A DNA stretch of 64,000 nt, from assembly GCA_028622995.1 (NCBI GenBank), contig JAJQJQ010000037.1, forward strand, positions 1,426,001 through 1,490,000, written 5' to 3'. The position numbers and the translations under genes are program-made. Source of the DNA: Panagrolaimus kolymaensis. Its lineage: Eukaryota; Nematoda; Chromadorea; Rhabditida; Panagrolaimidae. This document shows positions 37,301-50,993 of this stretch, piece after piece (the stretch's first letter is position 1; each line of letters begins with the position of its first letter). Under the pieces are notes generated by a model, which saw only the letters and a list, made by a program, of their open reading frames with translations, was not told the DNA's origin and made no database searches.

Positions 37301-37469
37301 GGCATTTCTAAAATGGCTGCAAAATATGAACAACACATGTATCAAGCATTGATGCAAGACATCATTGAAACTCGTTTTGAATTACGGAGTTCAATAAAGC
37401 ATATGGATTTTTTTATCCAAATATTTTTCTTATAATTTTTAATAATTAATGCCAAGAGGATTTTGAATC
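31325..37469 (+). repeat. B units 19-23: run of five like units
   Basis: Starts are 31325, 32554, 33783, 35012 and 36241, each 1229 bp. They are identical to units 13-18 except that all carry h2, so they lack the BglII site. A single conversion or amplification of one h2 unit would explain the run. Confidence 0.93.
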
Positions 37470-38698
37470 GCATACCAATTAAGACCTCCAACCAAATTAT
37501 CTGAATACATCCTATCAAGCCTTGAGGTAGTTTAATCGAATTTAAAACTTTTTGAATAAGAAAAAAAATTGCAGATGAAAAGTGCCTTATTATTATTATT
37601 ATCATATTTTATGCATTTTTACATCCATTTTCAATTATATTTTTCAAAACGGATCCTATCCTATGGTGACGATTTGGAAGCCACCAAAAAATTACAATTA
37701 AAGCAAAAAATGCTTTGATAAAGGTAAATAAATTCCAAGCACATAAGTAAGAAAGTTTAAAAAAAATTTTGTTTATCTCAAGTAATAAATCACATAAATA
37801 CCTACAAAATCGGTAACATATTTCTTTAGTGAAAGATAAGGCTCAAATCGAGTTATGTGGCTTTGAAATTTAAAAACCAATATTAAATATTCAAATTTTT
37901 AAGTTTTGAATTAGAATTTTTTTTTTCAGAGGTTTTTTTGTTTTCAATATTTATTATTAAATATATTAAAATTATTCCCAAGAGGATTTTGAGCTCCGTC
38001 CATTGGAAGTATCTCAATCGATGAACTTTTTTTTTTGAACACATATATCAACAACTTCAAGGTTGATTAATCGAATTCAACTTTGAGTTAGAGCTTGAAT
38101 TGGGCATATGAATATTTTAAGCCAAATATTTTTAATTAATTTTTTAATAATTATTCTCTTTCAAAGTTTTTATAGCCCTCCACGGGAAGCACCTCAATCG
38201 ATGAAAATTTTTTTGACGAACACATGTATCAAGCTTAAAAATTAGTGAATCTCGTTTTGAATTAGGGCTTGAATTGGAGATATGGATTTTTTGTTTTAAA
38301 TATTCATTATTAAATATATTAAAATTATTCCCAACGGGATTTTGAATCGCATGCACGGGAAGTACCTCAATCAATGAACTTTTATTTTTGAACACTTTCA
38401 TCAAGCATTGAGATGATACCTTAATCAAAAAAAATTTAATTATGCAACAAATAATTTTTTCCCCTTCAGCAGATCTTATTTTTTAATGTTTTTCTTTATT
38501 TTTTTGTCAAAAAATACAAGCAAACAAAAGGCATTTCTAAAATGGCTGCAAAATATGAACAACACATGTATCAAGCATTGATGCAAGACATCATTGAAAC
38601 TCGTTTTGAATTACGGAGTTCAATAAAGCATATGGATTTTTTTATCCAAATATTTTTCTTATAATTTTTAATAATTAATGCCAAGAGGATTTTGAATC
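37470..38698 (+). repeat. B unit 24
   Basis: States: A at 10670, A6, A at 11039, h1, the same as units 13-18. Confidence 0.93.
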
Positions 38699-41600
38699 GC
38701 ATACCAATTAAGACCTCCAACCAAATTATCTGAATACATCCTATCAAGCCTTGAGGTAGTTTGATCGAATTTAAAACTTTTTGAATAAGAAAAAAAATTG
38801 CAGATGAAAAGTGCCTTATTATTATTATTATCATATTTTATGCATTTTTACATCCATTTTCAATTATATTTTTCAAAACGGATCCTATCCTATGGTGACG
38901 ATTTGGAAGCCACCAAAAAATTACAATTAAAGCAAAAAATGCTTTGATAAAGGTAAATAAATTCCAAGCACATAAGTAAGAAAGTTTAAAAAAAATTTTG
39001 TTTATCTCAAGTAATAAATCACATAAATACCTACAAAATCGGTAACATATTTCTTTAGTGAAAGATAAGGCTCAAATCGAGTTATGTGGCTTTGAAATTT
39101 AAAAACCAATATTAAATATTCAAATTTTTAAGTTTTGAATTAGAATTTTTTTTTTCAGAGGTTTTTTTGTTTTCAATATTTATTATTAAATATATTAAAA
39201 TTATTCCCAAGAGGATTTTGAGCTCCGTCCATTGGAAGTATCTCAATCGATGAACTTTTTTTTTTGAACACATATATCAACAACTTCAAGGTTGATTAAT
39301 CGAATTCAACTTTGAGTTAGAGCTTGAATTGGGCATATGAATATTTTAAGCCAAATATTTTTAATTAATTTTTTAATAATTATTCTCTTTCAAAGTTTTT
39401 ATAGCCCTCCACGGGAAGCACCTCAATCGATGAAAATTTTTTTGACGAACACATGTATCAAGCTTAAAAATTAGTGAATCTCGTTTTGAATTAGGGCTTG
39501 AATTGGAGATATGGATTTTTTGTTTTAAATATTCATTATTAAATATATTAAAATTATTCCCAACGGGATTTTGAATCGCATGCACGGGAAGTACCTCAAT
39601 CAATGAACTTTTATTTTTGAACACTTTCATCAAGCATTGAGATGATACCTTAATCAAAAAAAATTTAATTATGCAACAAATAATTTTTTCCCCTTCAGCA
39701 GATCTTATTTTTTAATGTTTTTCTTTATTTTTTTGTCAAAAAATACAAGCAAACAAAAGGCATTTCTAAAATGGCTGCAAAATATGAACAACACATGTAT
39801 CAAGCATTGATGCAAGACATCATTGAAACTCGTTTTGAATTACGGAGTTCAATAAAGCATATGGATTTTTTTATCCAAATATTTTTCTTATAATTTTTAA
39901 TAATTAATGCCAAGAGGATTTTGAATCGCATACCAATTAAGACCTCCAACCAAATTATCTGAATACATCCTATCAAGCCTTGAGGTAGTTTGATCGAATT
40001 TAAAACTTTTTGAATAAGAAAAAAAATTGCAGATGAAAAGTGCCTTATTATTATTATTATCATATTTTATGCATTTTTACATCCATTTTCAATTATATTT
40101 TTCAAAACGGATCCTATCCTATGGTGACGATTTGGAAGCCACCAAAAAATTACAATTAAAGCAAAAAATGCTTTGATAAAGGTAAATAAATTCCAAGCAC
40201 ATAAGTAAGAAAGTTTAAAAAAAATTTTGTTTATCTCAAGTAATAAATCACATAAATACCTACAAAATCGGTAACATATTTCTTTAGTGAAAGATAAGGC
40301 TCAAATCGAGTTATGTGGCTTTGAAATTTAAAAACCAATATTAAATATTCAAATTTTTAAGTTTTGAATTAGAATTTTTTTTTTCAGAGGTTTTTTTGTT
40401 TTCAATATTTATTATTAAATATATTAAAATTATTCCCAAGAGGATTTTGAGCTCCGTCCATTGGAAGTATCTCAATCGATGAACTTTTTTTTTTGAACAC
40501 ATATATCAACAACTTCAAGGTTGATTAATCGAATTCAACTTTGAGTTAGAGCTTGAATTGGGCATATGAATATTTTAAGCCAAATATTTTTAATTAATTT
40601 TTTAATAATTATTCTCTTTCAAAGTTTTTATAGCCCTCCACGGGAAGCACCTCAATCGATGAAAATTTTTTTGACGAACACATGTATCAAGCTTAAAAAT
40701 TAGTGAATCTCGTTTTGAATTAGGGCTTGAATTGGAGATATGGATTTTTTGTTTTAAATATTCATTATTAAATATATTAAAATTATTCCCAACGGGATTT
40801 TGAATCGCATGCACGGGAAGTACCTCAATCAATGAACTTTTATTTTTGAACACTTTCATCAAGCATTGAGATGATACCTTAATCAAAAAAAATTTAATTA
40901 TGCAACAAATAATTTTTTCCCCTTCAGCAGATCTTATTTTTTAATGTTTTTCTTTATTTTTTTGTCAAAAAATACAAGCAAACAAAAGGCATTTCTAAAA
41001 TGGCTGCAAAATATGAACAACACATGTATCAAGCATTGATGCAAGACATCATTGAAACTCGTTTTGAATTACGGAGTTCAATAAAGCATATGGATTTTTT
41101 TATCCAAATATTTTTCTTATAATTTTTAATAATTAATGCCAAGAGGATTTTGAATCGCATACCAATTAAGACCTCCAACCAAATTATCTGAATACATCCT
41201 ATCAAGCCTTGAGGTAGTTTGATCGAATTTAAAACTTTTTGAATAAGAAAAAAAATTGCAGATGAAAAGTGCCTTATTATTATTATTATCATATTTTATG
41301 CATTTTTACATCCATTTTCAATTATATTTTTCAAAACGGATCCTATCCTATGGTGACGATTTGGAAGCCACCAAAAAATTACAATTAAAGCAAAAAATGC
41401 TTTGATAAAGGTAAATAAATTCCAAGCACATAAGTAAGAAAGTTTAAAAAAAATTTTGTTTATCTCAAGTAATAAATCACATAAATACCTACAAAATCGG
41501 TAACATATTTCTTTAGTGAAAGATAAGGCTCAAATCGAGTTATGTGGCTTTGAAATTTAAAAACCAATATTAAATATTCAAATTTTTAAGTTTTGAATTA

Positions 41601-42385
41601 GAATTTTTTTTTTCAGAGGTTTTTTTGTTTTCAATATTTATTATTAAATATATTAAAATTATTCCCAAGAGGATTTTGAGCTCCGTCCATTGGAAGTATC
41701 TCAATCGATGAACTTTTTTTTTTGAACACATATATCAACAACTTCAAGGTTGATTAATCGAATTCAACTTTGAGTTAGAGCTTGAATTGGGCATATGAAT
41801 ATTTTAAGCCAAATATTTTTAATTAATTTTTTAATAATTATTCTCTTTCAAAGTTTTTATAGCCCTCCACGGGAAGCACCTCAATCGATGAAAATTTTTT
41901 TGACGAACACATGTATCAAGCTTAAAAATTAGTGAATCTCGTTTTGAATTAGGGCTTGAATTGGAGATATGGATTTTTTGTTTTAAATATTCATTATTAA
42001 ATATATTAAAATTATTCCCAACGGGATTTTGAATCGCATGCACGGGAAGTACCTCAATCAATGAACTTTTATTTTTGAACACTTTCATCAAGCATTGAGA
42101 TGATACCTTAATCAAAAAAAATTTAATTATGCAACAAATAATTTTTTCCCCTTCAGCAGATCTTATTTTTTAATGTTTTTCTTTATTTTTTTGTCAAAAA
42201 ATACAAGCAAACAAAAGGCATTTCTAAAATGGCTGCAAAATATGAACAACACATGTATCAAGCATTGATGCAAGACATCATTGAAACTCGTTTTGAATTA
42301 CGGAGTTCAATAAAGCATATGGATTTTTTTATCCAAATATTTTTCTTATAATTTTTAATAATTAATGCCAAGAGGATTTTGAATC
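38699..42385 (+). repeat. B units 25-27: run of three like units
   Basis: Starts are 38699, 39928 and 41157, each 1229 bp. They are the only units that combine G at 10670 with A6. They have A at 11039 and h1. Confidence 0.93.
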
Positions 42386-43614
42386 GCATACCAATTAAGA
42401 CCTCCAACCAAATTATCTGAATACATCCTATCAAGCCTTGAGGTAGTTTAATCGAATTTAAAACTTTTTGAATAAGAAAAAAAATTGCAGATGAAAAGTG
42501 CCTTATTATTATTATTATCATATTTTATGCATTTTTACATCCATTTTCAATTATATTTTTCAAAACGGATCCTATCCTATGGTGACGATTTGGAAGCCAC
42601 CAAAAAATTACAATTAAAGCAAAAAATGCTTTGATAAAGGTAAATAAATTCCAAGCACATAAGTAAGAAAGTTTAAAAAAAATTTTGTTTATCTCAAGTA
42701 ATAAATCACATAAATACCTACAAAATCGGTAACATATTTCTTTAGTGAAAGATAAGGCTCAAATCGAGTTATGTGGCTTTGAAATTTAAAAACCAATATT
42801 AAATATTCAAATTTTTAAGTTTTGAATTAGAATTTTTTTTTTCAGAGGTTTTTTTGTTTTCAATATTTATTATTAAATATATTAAAATTATTCCCAAGAG
42901 GATTTTGAGCTCCGTCCATTGGAAGTATCTCAATCGATGAACTTTTTTTTTTGAACACATATATCAACAACTTCAAGGTTGATTAATCGAATTCAACTTT
43001 GAGTTAGAGCTTGAATTGGGCATATGAATATTTTAAGCCAAATATTTTTAATTAATTTTTTAATAATTATTCTCTTTCAAAGTTTTTATAGCCCTCCACG
43101 GGAAGCACCTCAATCGATGAAAATTTTTTTGACGAACACATGTATCAAGCTTAAAAATTAGTGAATCTCGTTTTGAATTAGGGCTTGAATTGGAGATATG
43201 GATTTTTTGTTTTAAATATTCATTATTAAATATATTAAAATTATTCCCAACGGGATTTTGAATCGCATGCACGGGAAGTACCTCAATCAATGAACTTTTA
43301 TTTTTGAACACTTTCATCAAGCATTGAGATGATACCTTAATCAAAAAAAATTTAATTATGCAACAAATAATTTTTTCCCCTTCAGCAGATCTTATTTTTT
43401 AATGTTTTTCTTTATTTTTTTGTCAAAAAATACAAGCAAACAAAAGGCATTTCTAAAATGGCTGCAAAATATGAACAACACATGTATCAAGCATTGATGC
43501 AAGACATCATTGAAACTCGTTTTGAATTACGGAGTTCAATAAAGCATATGGATTTTTTTATCCAAATATTTTTCTTATAATTTTTAATAATTAATGCCAA
43601 GAGGATTTTGAATC
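42386..43614 (+). repeat. B unit 28
   Basis: States: A at 10670, A6, A at 11039, h1. It is the last unit of the long, mostly uniform A6 domain (23951-43614). Confidence 0.93.
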
Positions 43615-46074
43615 GCATACCAATTAAGACCTCCAACCAAATTATCTGAATACATCCTATCAAGCCTTGAGGTAGTTTAATCGAATTTAAAACTTTTTGA
43701 ATAAGAAAAAAAATTGCAGATGAAAAGTGCCTTATTATTATTATTATCATATTTTATGCATTTTTACATCCATTTTCAATTATATTTTTCAAAACGGATC
43801 CTATCCTATGGTGACGATTTGGAAGCCACCAAAAAATTACAATTAAAGCAAAAAAATGCTTTGATAAAGGTAAATAAATTCCAAGCACATAAGTAAGAAA
43901 GTTTAAAAAAAATTTTGTTTATCTCAAGTAATAAATCACATAAATACCTACAAAATCGGTAACATATTTCTTTAGTGAAAGATAAGGCTCAAATCGAGTT
44001 ATGTGGCTTTGAAATTTAAAAACCAATATTAAATATTCAAATTTTTATGTTTTGAATTAGAATTTTTTTTTTCAGAGGTTTTTTTGTTTTCAATATTTAT
44101 TATTAAATATATTAAAATTATTCCCAAGAGGATTTTGAGCTCCGTCCATTGGAAGTATCTCAATCGATGAACTTTTTTTTTTGAACACATATATCAACAA
44201 CTTCAAGGTTGATTAATCGAATTCAACTTTGAGTTAGAGCTTGAATTGGGCATATGAATATTTTAAGCCAAATATTTTTAATTAATTTTTTAATAATTAT
44301 TCTCTTTCAAAGTTTTTATAGCCCTCCACGGGAAGCACCTCAATCGATGAAAATTTTTTTGACGAACACATGTATCAAGCTTAAAAATTAGTGAATCTCG
44401 TTTTGAATTAGGGCTTGAATTGGAGATATGGATTTTTTGTTTTAAATATTCATTATTAAATATATTAAAATTATTCCCAACGGGATTTTGAATCGCATGC
44501 ACGGGAAGTACCTCAATCAATGAACTTTTATTTTTGAACACTTTCATCAAGCATTGAGATGATACCTTAATCAAAAAAAATTTAATTATGAAACAAATAA
44601 TTTTTTCCCCTTCAGCATATCTTATTTTTTAATGTTTTTCTTTATTTTTTTGTCAAAAAATACAAGCAAACAAAAGGCATTTCTAAAATGGCTGCAAAAT
44701 ATGAACAACACATGTATCAAGCATTGATGCAAGACATCATTGAAACTCGTTTTGAATTACGGAGTTCAATAAAGCATATGGATTTTTTTATCCAAATATT
44801 TTTCTTATAATTTTTAATAATTAATGCCAAGAGGATTTTGAATCGCATACCAATTAAGACCTCCAACCAAATTATCTGAATACATCCTATCAAGCCTTGA
44901 GGTAGTTTGATCGAATTTAAAACTTTTTGAATAAGAAAAAAAATTGCAGATGAAAAGTGCCTTATTATTATTATTATCATATTTTATGCATTTTTACATC
45001 CATTTTCAATTATATTTTTCAAAACGGATCCTATCCTATGGTGACGATTTGGAAGCCACCAAAAAATTACAATTAAAGCAAAAAAATGCTTTGATAAAGG
45101 TAAATAAATTCCAAGCACATAAGTAAGAAAGTTTAAAAAAAATTTTGTTTATCTCAAGTAATAAATCACATAAATACCTACAAAATCGGTAACATATTTC
45201 TTTAGTGAAAGATAAGGCTCAAATCGAGTTATGTGGCTTTGAAATTTAAAAACCAATATTAAATATTCAAATTTTTATGTTTTGAATTAGAATTTTTTTT
45301 TTCAGAGGTTTTTTTGTTTTCAATATTTATTATTAAATATATTAAAATTATTCCCAAGAGGATTTTGAGCTCCGTCCATTGGAAGTATCTCAATCGATGA
45401 ACTTTTTTTTTTGAACACATATATCAACAACTTCAAGGTTGATTAATCGAATTCAACTTTGAGTTAGAGCTTGAATTGGGCATATGAATATTTTAAGCCA
45501 AATATTTTTAATTAATTTTTTAATAATTATTCTCTTTCAAAGTTTTTATAGCCCTCCACGGGAAGCACCTCAATCGATGAAAATTTTTTTGACGAACACA
45601 TGTATCAAGCTTAAAAATTAGTGAATCTCGTTTTGAATTAGGGCTTGAATTGGAGATATGGATTTTTTGTTTTAAATATTCATTATTAAATATATTAAAA
45701 TTATTCCCAACGGGATTTTGAATCGCATGCACGGGAAGTACCTCAATCAATGAACTTTTATTTTTGAACACTTTCATCAAGCATTGAGATGATACCTTAA
45801 TCAAAAAAAATTTAATTATGAAACAAATAATTTTTTCCCCTTCAGCATATCTTATTTTTTAATGTTTTTCTTTATTTTTTTGTCAAAAAATACAAGCAAA
45901 CAAAAGGCATTTCTAAAATGGCTGCAAAATATGAACAACACATGTATCAAGCATTGATGCAAGACATCATTGAAACTCGTTTTGAATTACGGAGTTCAAT
46001 AAAGCATATGGATTTTTTTATCCAAATATTTTTCTTATAATTTTTAATAATTAATGCCAAGAGGATTTTGAATC
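43615..46074 (+). repeat. B units 29-30
   Basis: Starts are 43615 and 44845, each 1230 bp. Both have A7, T at 11039 and h2. They differ at 10670 (A in the first, G in the second). They begin a right-hand domain in which A7 and T at 11039 dominate. Confidence 0.92.
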
Positions 46075-48534
46075 GCATACCAATTAAGACCTCCAACCAA
46101 ATTATCTGAATACATCCTATCAAGCCTTGAGGTAGTTTGATCGAATTTAAAACTTTTTGAATAAGAAAAAAAATTGCAGATGAAAAGTGCCTTATTATTA
46201 TTATTATCATATTTTATGCATTTTTACATCCATTTTCAATTATATTTTTCAAAACGGATCCTATCCTATGGTGACGATTTGGAAGCCACCAAAAAATTAC
46301 AATTAAAGCAAAAAAATGCTTTGATAAAGGTAAATAAATTCCAAGCACATAAGTAAGAAAGTTTAAAAAAAATTTTGTTTATCTCAAGTAATAAATCACA
46401 TAAATACCTACAAAATCGGTAACATATTTCTTTAGTGAAAGATAAGGCTCAAATCGAGTTATGTGGCTTTGAAATTTAAAAACCAATATTAAATATTCAA
46501 ATTTTTATGTTTTGAATTAGAATTTTTTTTTTCAGAGGTTTTTTTGTTTTCAATATTTATTATTAAATATATTAAAATTATTCCCAAGAGGATTTTGAGC
46601 TCCGTCCATTGGAAGTATCTCAATCGATGAACTTTTTTTTTTGAACACATATATCAACAACTTCAAGGTTGATTAATCGAATTCAACTTTGAGTTAGAGC
46701 TTGAATTGGGCATATGAATATTTTAAGCCAAATATTTTTAATTAATTTTTTAATAATTATTCTCTTTCAAAGTTTTTATAGCCCTCCACGGGAAGCACCT
46801 CAATCGATGAAAATTTTTTTGACGAACACATGTATCAAGCTTAAAAATTAGTGAATCTCGTTTTGAATTAGGGCTTGAATTGGAGATATGGATTTTTTGT
46901 TTTAAATATTCATTATTAAATATATTAAAATTATTCCCAACGGGATTTTGAATCGCATGCACGGGAAGTACCTCAATCAATGAACTTTTATTTTTGAACA
47001 CTTTCATCAAGCATTGAGATGATACCTTAATCAAAAAAAATTTAATTATGAAACAAATAATTTTTTCCCCTTCAGCATATCTTATTTTTTAATCTTTTTC
47101 TTTGTTTTTTTGTCAAAAAATACAAGCAAACAAAAGGCATTTCTAAAATGGCTGCAAAATATGAACAACACATGTATCAAGCATTGATGCAAGACATCAT
47201 TGAAACTCGTTTTGAATTACGGAGTTCAATAAAGCATATGGATTTTTTTATCCAAATATTTTTCTTATAATTTTTAATAATTAATGCCAAGAGGATTTTG
47301 AATCGCATACCAATTAAGACCTCCAACCAAATTATCTGAATACATCCTATCAAGCCTTGAGGTAGTTTGATCGAATTTAAAACTTTTTGAATAAGAAAAA
47401 AAATTGCAGATGAAAAGTGCCTTATTATTATTATTATCATATTTTATGCATTTTTACATCCATTTTAAATTATATTTTTCAAAACGGATCCTATCCTATG
47501 GTGACGATTTGGAAGCCACCAAAAAATTACAATTAAAGCAAAAAAATGCTTTGATAAAGGTAAATAAATTCCAAGCACATAAGTAAGAAAGTTTAAAAAA
47601 AATTTTGTTTATCTCAAGTAATAAATCACATAAATACCTACAAAATCGGTAACATATTTCTTTAGTGAAAGATAAGGCTCAAATCGAGTTATGTGGCTTT
47701 GAAATTTAAAAACCAATATTAAATATTCAAATTTTTATGTTTTGAATTAGAATTTTTTTTTTCAGAGGTTTTTTTGTTTTCAATATTTATTATTAAATAT
47801 ATTAAAATTATTCCCAAGAGGATTTTGAGCTCCGTCCATTGGAAGTATCTCAATCGATGAACTTTTTTTTTTGAACACATATATCAACAACTTCAAGGTT
47901 GATTAATCGAATTCAACTTTGAGTTAGAGCTTGAATTGGGCATATGAATATTTTAAGCCAAATATTTTTAATTAATTTTTTAATAATTATTCTCTTTCAA
48001 AGTTTTTATAGCCCTCCACGGGAAGCACCTCAATCGATGAAAATTTTTTTGACGAACACATGTATCAAGCTTAAAAATTAGTGAATCTCGTTTTGAATTA
48101 GGGCTTGAATTGGAGATATGGATTTTTTGTTTTAAATATTCATTATTAAATATATTAAAATTATTCCCAACGGGATTTTGAATCGCATGCACGGGAAGTA
48201 CCTCAATCAATGAACTTTTATTTTTGAACACTTTCATCAAGCATTGAGATGATACCTTAATCAAAAAAAATTTAATTATGAAACAAATAATTTTTTCCCC
48301 TTCAGCATATCTTATTTTTTAATCTTTTTCTTTGTTTTTTTGTCAAAAAATACAAGCAAACAAAAGGCATTTCTAAAATGGCTGCAAAATATGAACAACA
48401 CATGTATCAAGCATTGATGCAAGACATCATTGAAACTCGTTTTGAATTACGGAGTTCAATAAAGCATATGGATTTTTTTATCCAAATATTTTTCTTATAA
48501 TTTTTAATAATTAATGCCAAGAGGATTTTGAATC
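46075..48534 (+). repeat. B units 31-32
   Basis: Starts are 46075 and 47305, each 1230 bp. Both have G at 10670, A7, T at 11039 and h3. The second also has A at site 10768 (cattttaaatt). Confidence 0.92.
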
Positions 48535-49764
48535 GCATACCAATTAAGACCTCCAACCAAATTATCTGAATACATCCTATCAAGCCTTGAGGTAGTTTGA
48601 TCGAATTTAAAACTTTTTGAATAAGAAAAAAAATTGCAGATGAAAAGTGCCTTATTATTATTATTATCATATTTTATGCATTTTTACATCCATTTTAAAT
48701 TATATTTTTCAAAACGGATCCTATCCTATGGTGACGATTTGGAAGCCACCAAAAAATTACAATTAAAGCAAAAAAATGCTTTGATAAAGGTAAATAAATT
48801 CCAAGCACATAAGTAAGAAAGTTTAAAAAAAATTTTGTTTATCTCAAGTAATAAATCACATAAATACCTACAAAATCGGTAACATATTTCTTTAGTGAAA
48901 GATAAGGCTCAAATCGAGTTATGTGGCTTTGAAATTTAAAAACCAATATTAAATATTCAAATTTTTATGTTTTGAATTAGAATTTTTTTTTTCAGAGGTT
49001 TTTTTGTTTTCAATATTTATTATTAAATATATTAAAATTATTCCCAAGAGGATTTTGAGCTCCGTCCATTGGAAGTATCTCAATCGATGAACTTTTTTTT
49101 TTGAACACATATATCAACAACTTCAAGGTTGATTAATCGAATTCAACTTTGAGTTAGAGCTTGAATTGGGCATATGAATATTTTAAGCCAAATATTTTTA
49201 ATTAATTTTTTAATAATTATTCTCTTTCAAAGTTTTTATAGCCCTCCACGGGAAGCACCTCAATCGATGAAAATTTTTTTGACGAACACATGTATCAAGC
49301 TTAAAAATTAGTGAATCTCGTTTTGAATTAGGGCTTGAATTGGAGATATGGATTTTTTGTTTTAAATATTCATTATTAAATATATTAAAATTATTCCCAA
49401 CGGGATTTTGAATCGCATGCACGGGAAGTACCTCAATCAATGAACTTTTATTTTTGAACACTTTCATCAAGCATTGAGATGATACCTTAATCAAAAAAAA
49501 TTTAATTATGCAACAAATAATTTTTTCCCCTTCAGCAGATCTTATTTTTTAATGTTTTTCTTTATTTTTTTGTCAAAAAATACAAGCAAACAAAAGGCAT
49601 TTCTAAAATGGCTGCAAAATATGAACAACACATGTATCAAGCATTGATGCAAGACATCATTGAAACTCGTTTTGAATTACGGAGTTCAATAAAGCATATG
49701 GATTTTTTTATCCAAATATTTTTCTTATAATTTTTAATAATTAATGCCAAGAGGATTTTGAATC
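48535..49764 (+). repeat. B unit 33
   Basis: States: G at 10670, A7, A at 10768, T at 11039, h1. Its left half matches unit 32 and its right end is h1, as expected of a recombinant. Confidence 0.92.
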
Positions 49765-50993
49765 GCATACCAATTAAGACCTCCAACCAAATTATCTGAA
49801 TACATCCTATCAAGCCTTGAGGTAGTTTAATCGAATTTAAAACTTTTTGAATAAGAAAAAAAATTGCAGATGAAAAGTGCCTTATTATTATTATTATCAT
49901 ATTTTATGCATTTTTACATCCATTTTCAATTATATTTTTCAAAACGGATCCTATCCTATGGTGACGATTTGGAAGCCACCAAAAAATTACAATTAAAGCA
50001 AAAAATGCTTTGATAAAGGTAAATAAATTCCAAGCACATAAGTAAGAAAGTTTAAAAAAAATTTTGTTTATCTCAAGTAATAAATCACATAAATACCTAC
50101 AAAATCGGTAACATATTTCTTTAGTGAAAGATAAGGCTCAAATCGAGTTATGTGGCTTTGAAATTTAAAAACCAATATTAAATATTCAAATTTTTAAGTT
50201 TTGAATTAGAATTTTTTTTTTCAGAGGTTTTTTTGTTTTCAATATTTATTATTAAATATATTAAAATTATTCCCAAGAGGATTTTGAGCTCCGTCCATTG
50301 GAAGTATCTCAATCGATGAACTTTTTTTTTTGAACACATATATCAACAACTTCAAGGTTGATTAATCGAATTCAACTTTGAGTTAGAGCTTGAATTGGGC
50401 ATATGAATATTTTAAGCCAAATATTTTTAATTAATTTTTTAATAATTATTCTCTTTCAAAGTTTTTATAGCCCTCCACGGGAAGCACCTCAATCGATGAA
50501 AATTTTTTTGACGAACACATGTATCAAGCTTAAAAATTAGTGAATCTCGTTTTGAATTAGGGCTTGAATTGGAGATATGGATTTTTTGTTTTAAATATTC
50601 ATTATTAAATATATTAAAATTATTCCCAACGGGATTTTGAATCGCATGCACGGGAAGTACCTCAATCAATGAACTTTTATTTTTGAACACTTTCATCAAG
50701 CATTGAGATGATACCTTAATCAAAAAAAATTTAATTATGCAACAAATAATTTTTTCCCCTTCAGCAGATCTTATTTTTTAATGTTTTTCTTTATTTTTTT
50801 GTCAAAAAATACAAGCAAACAAAAGGCATTTCTAAAATGGCTGCAAAATATGAACAACACATGTATCAAGCATTGATGCAAGACATCATTGAAACTCGTT
50901 TTGAATTACGGAGTTCAATAAAGCATATGGATTTTTTTATCCAAATATTTTTCTTATAATTTTTAATAATTAATGCCAAGAGGATTTTGAATC
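49765..50993 (+). repeat. B unit 34
   Basis: States: A at 10670, A6, A at 11039, h1. It is an isolated copy of the type that fills 23951-31324, set among A7 units. Confidence 0.92.
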
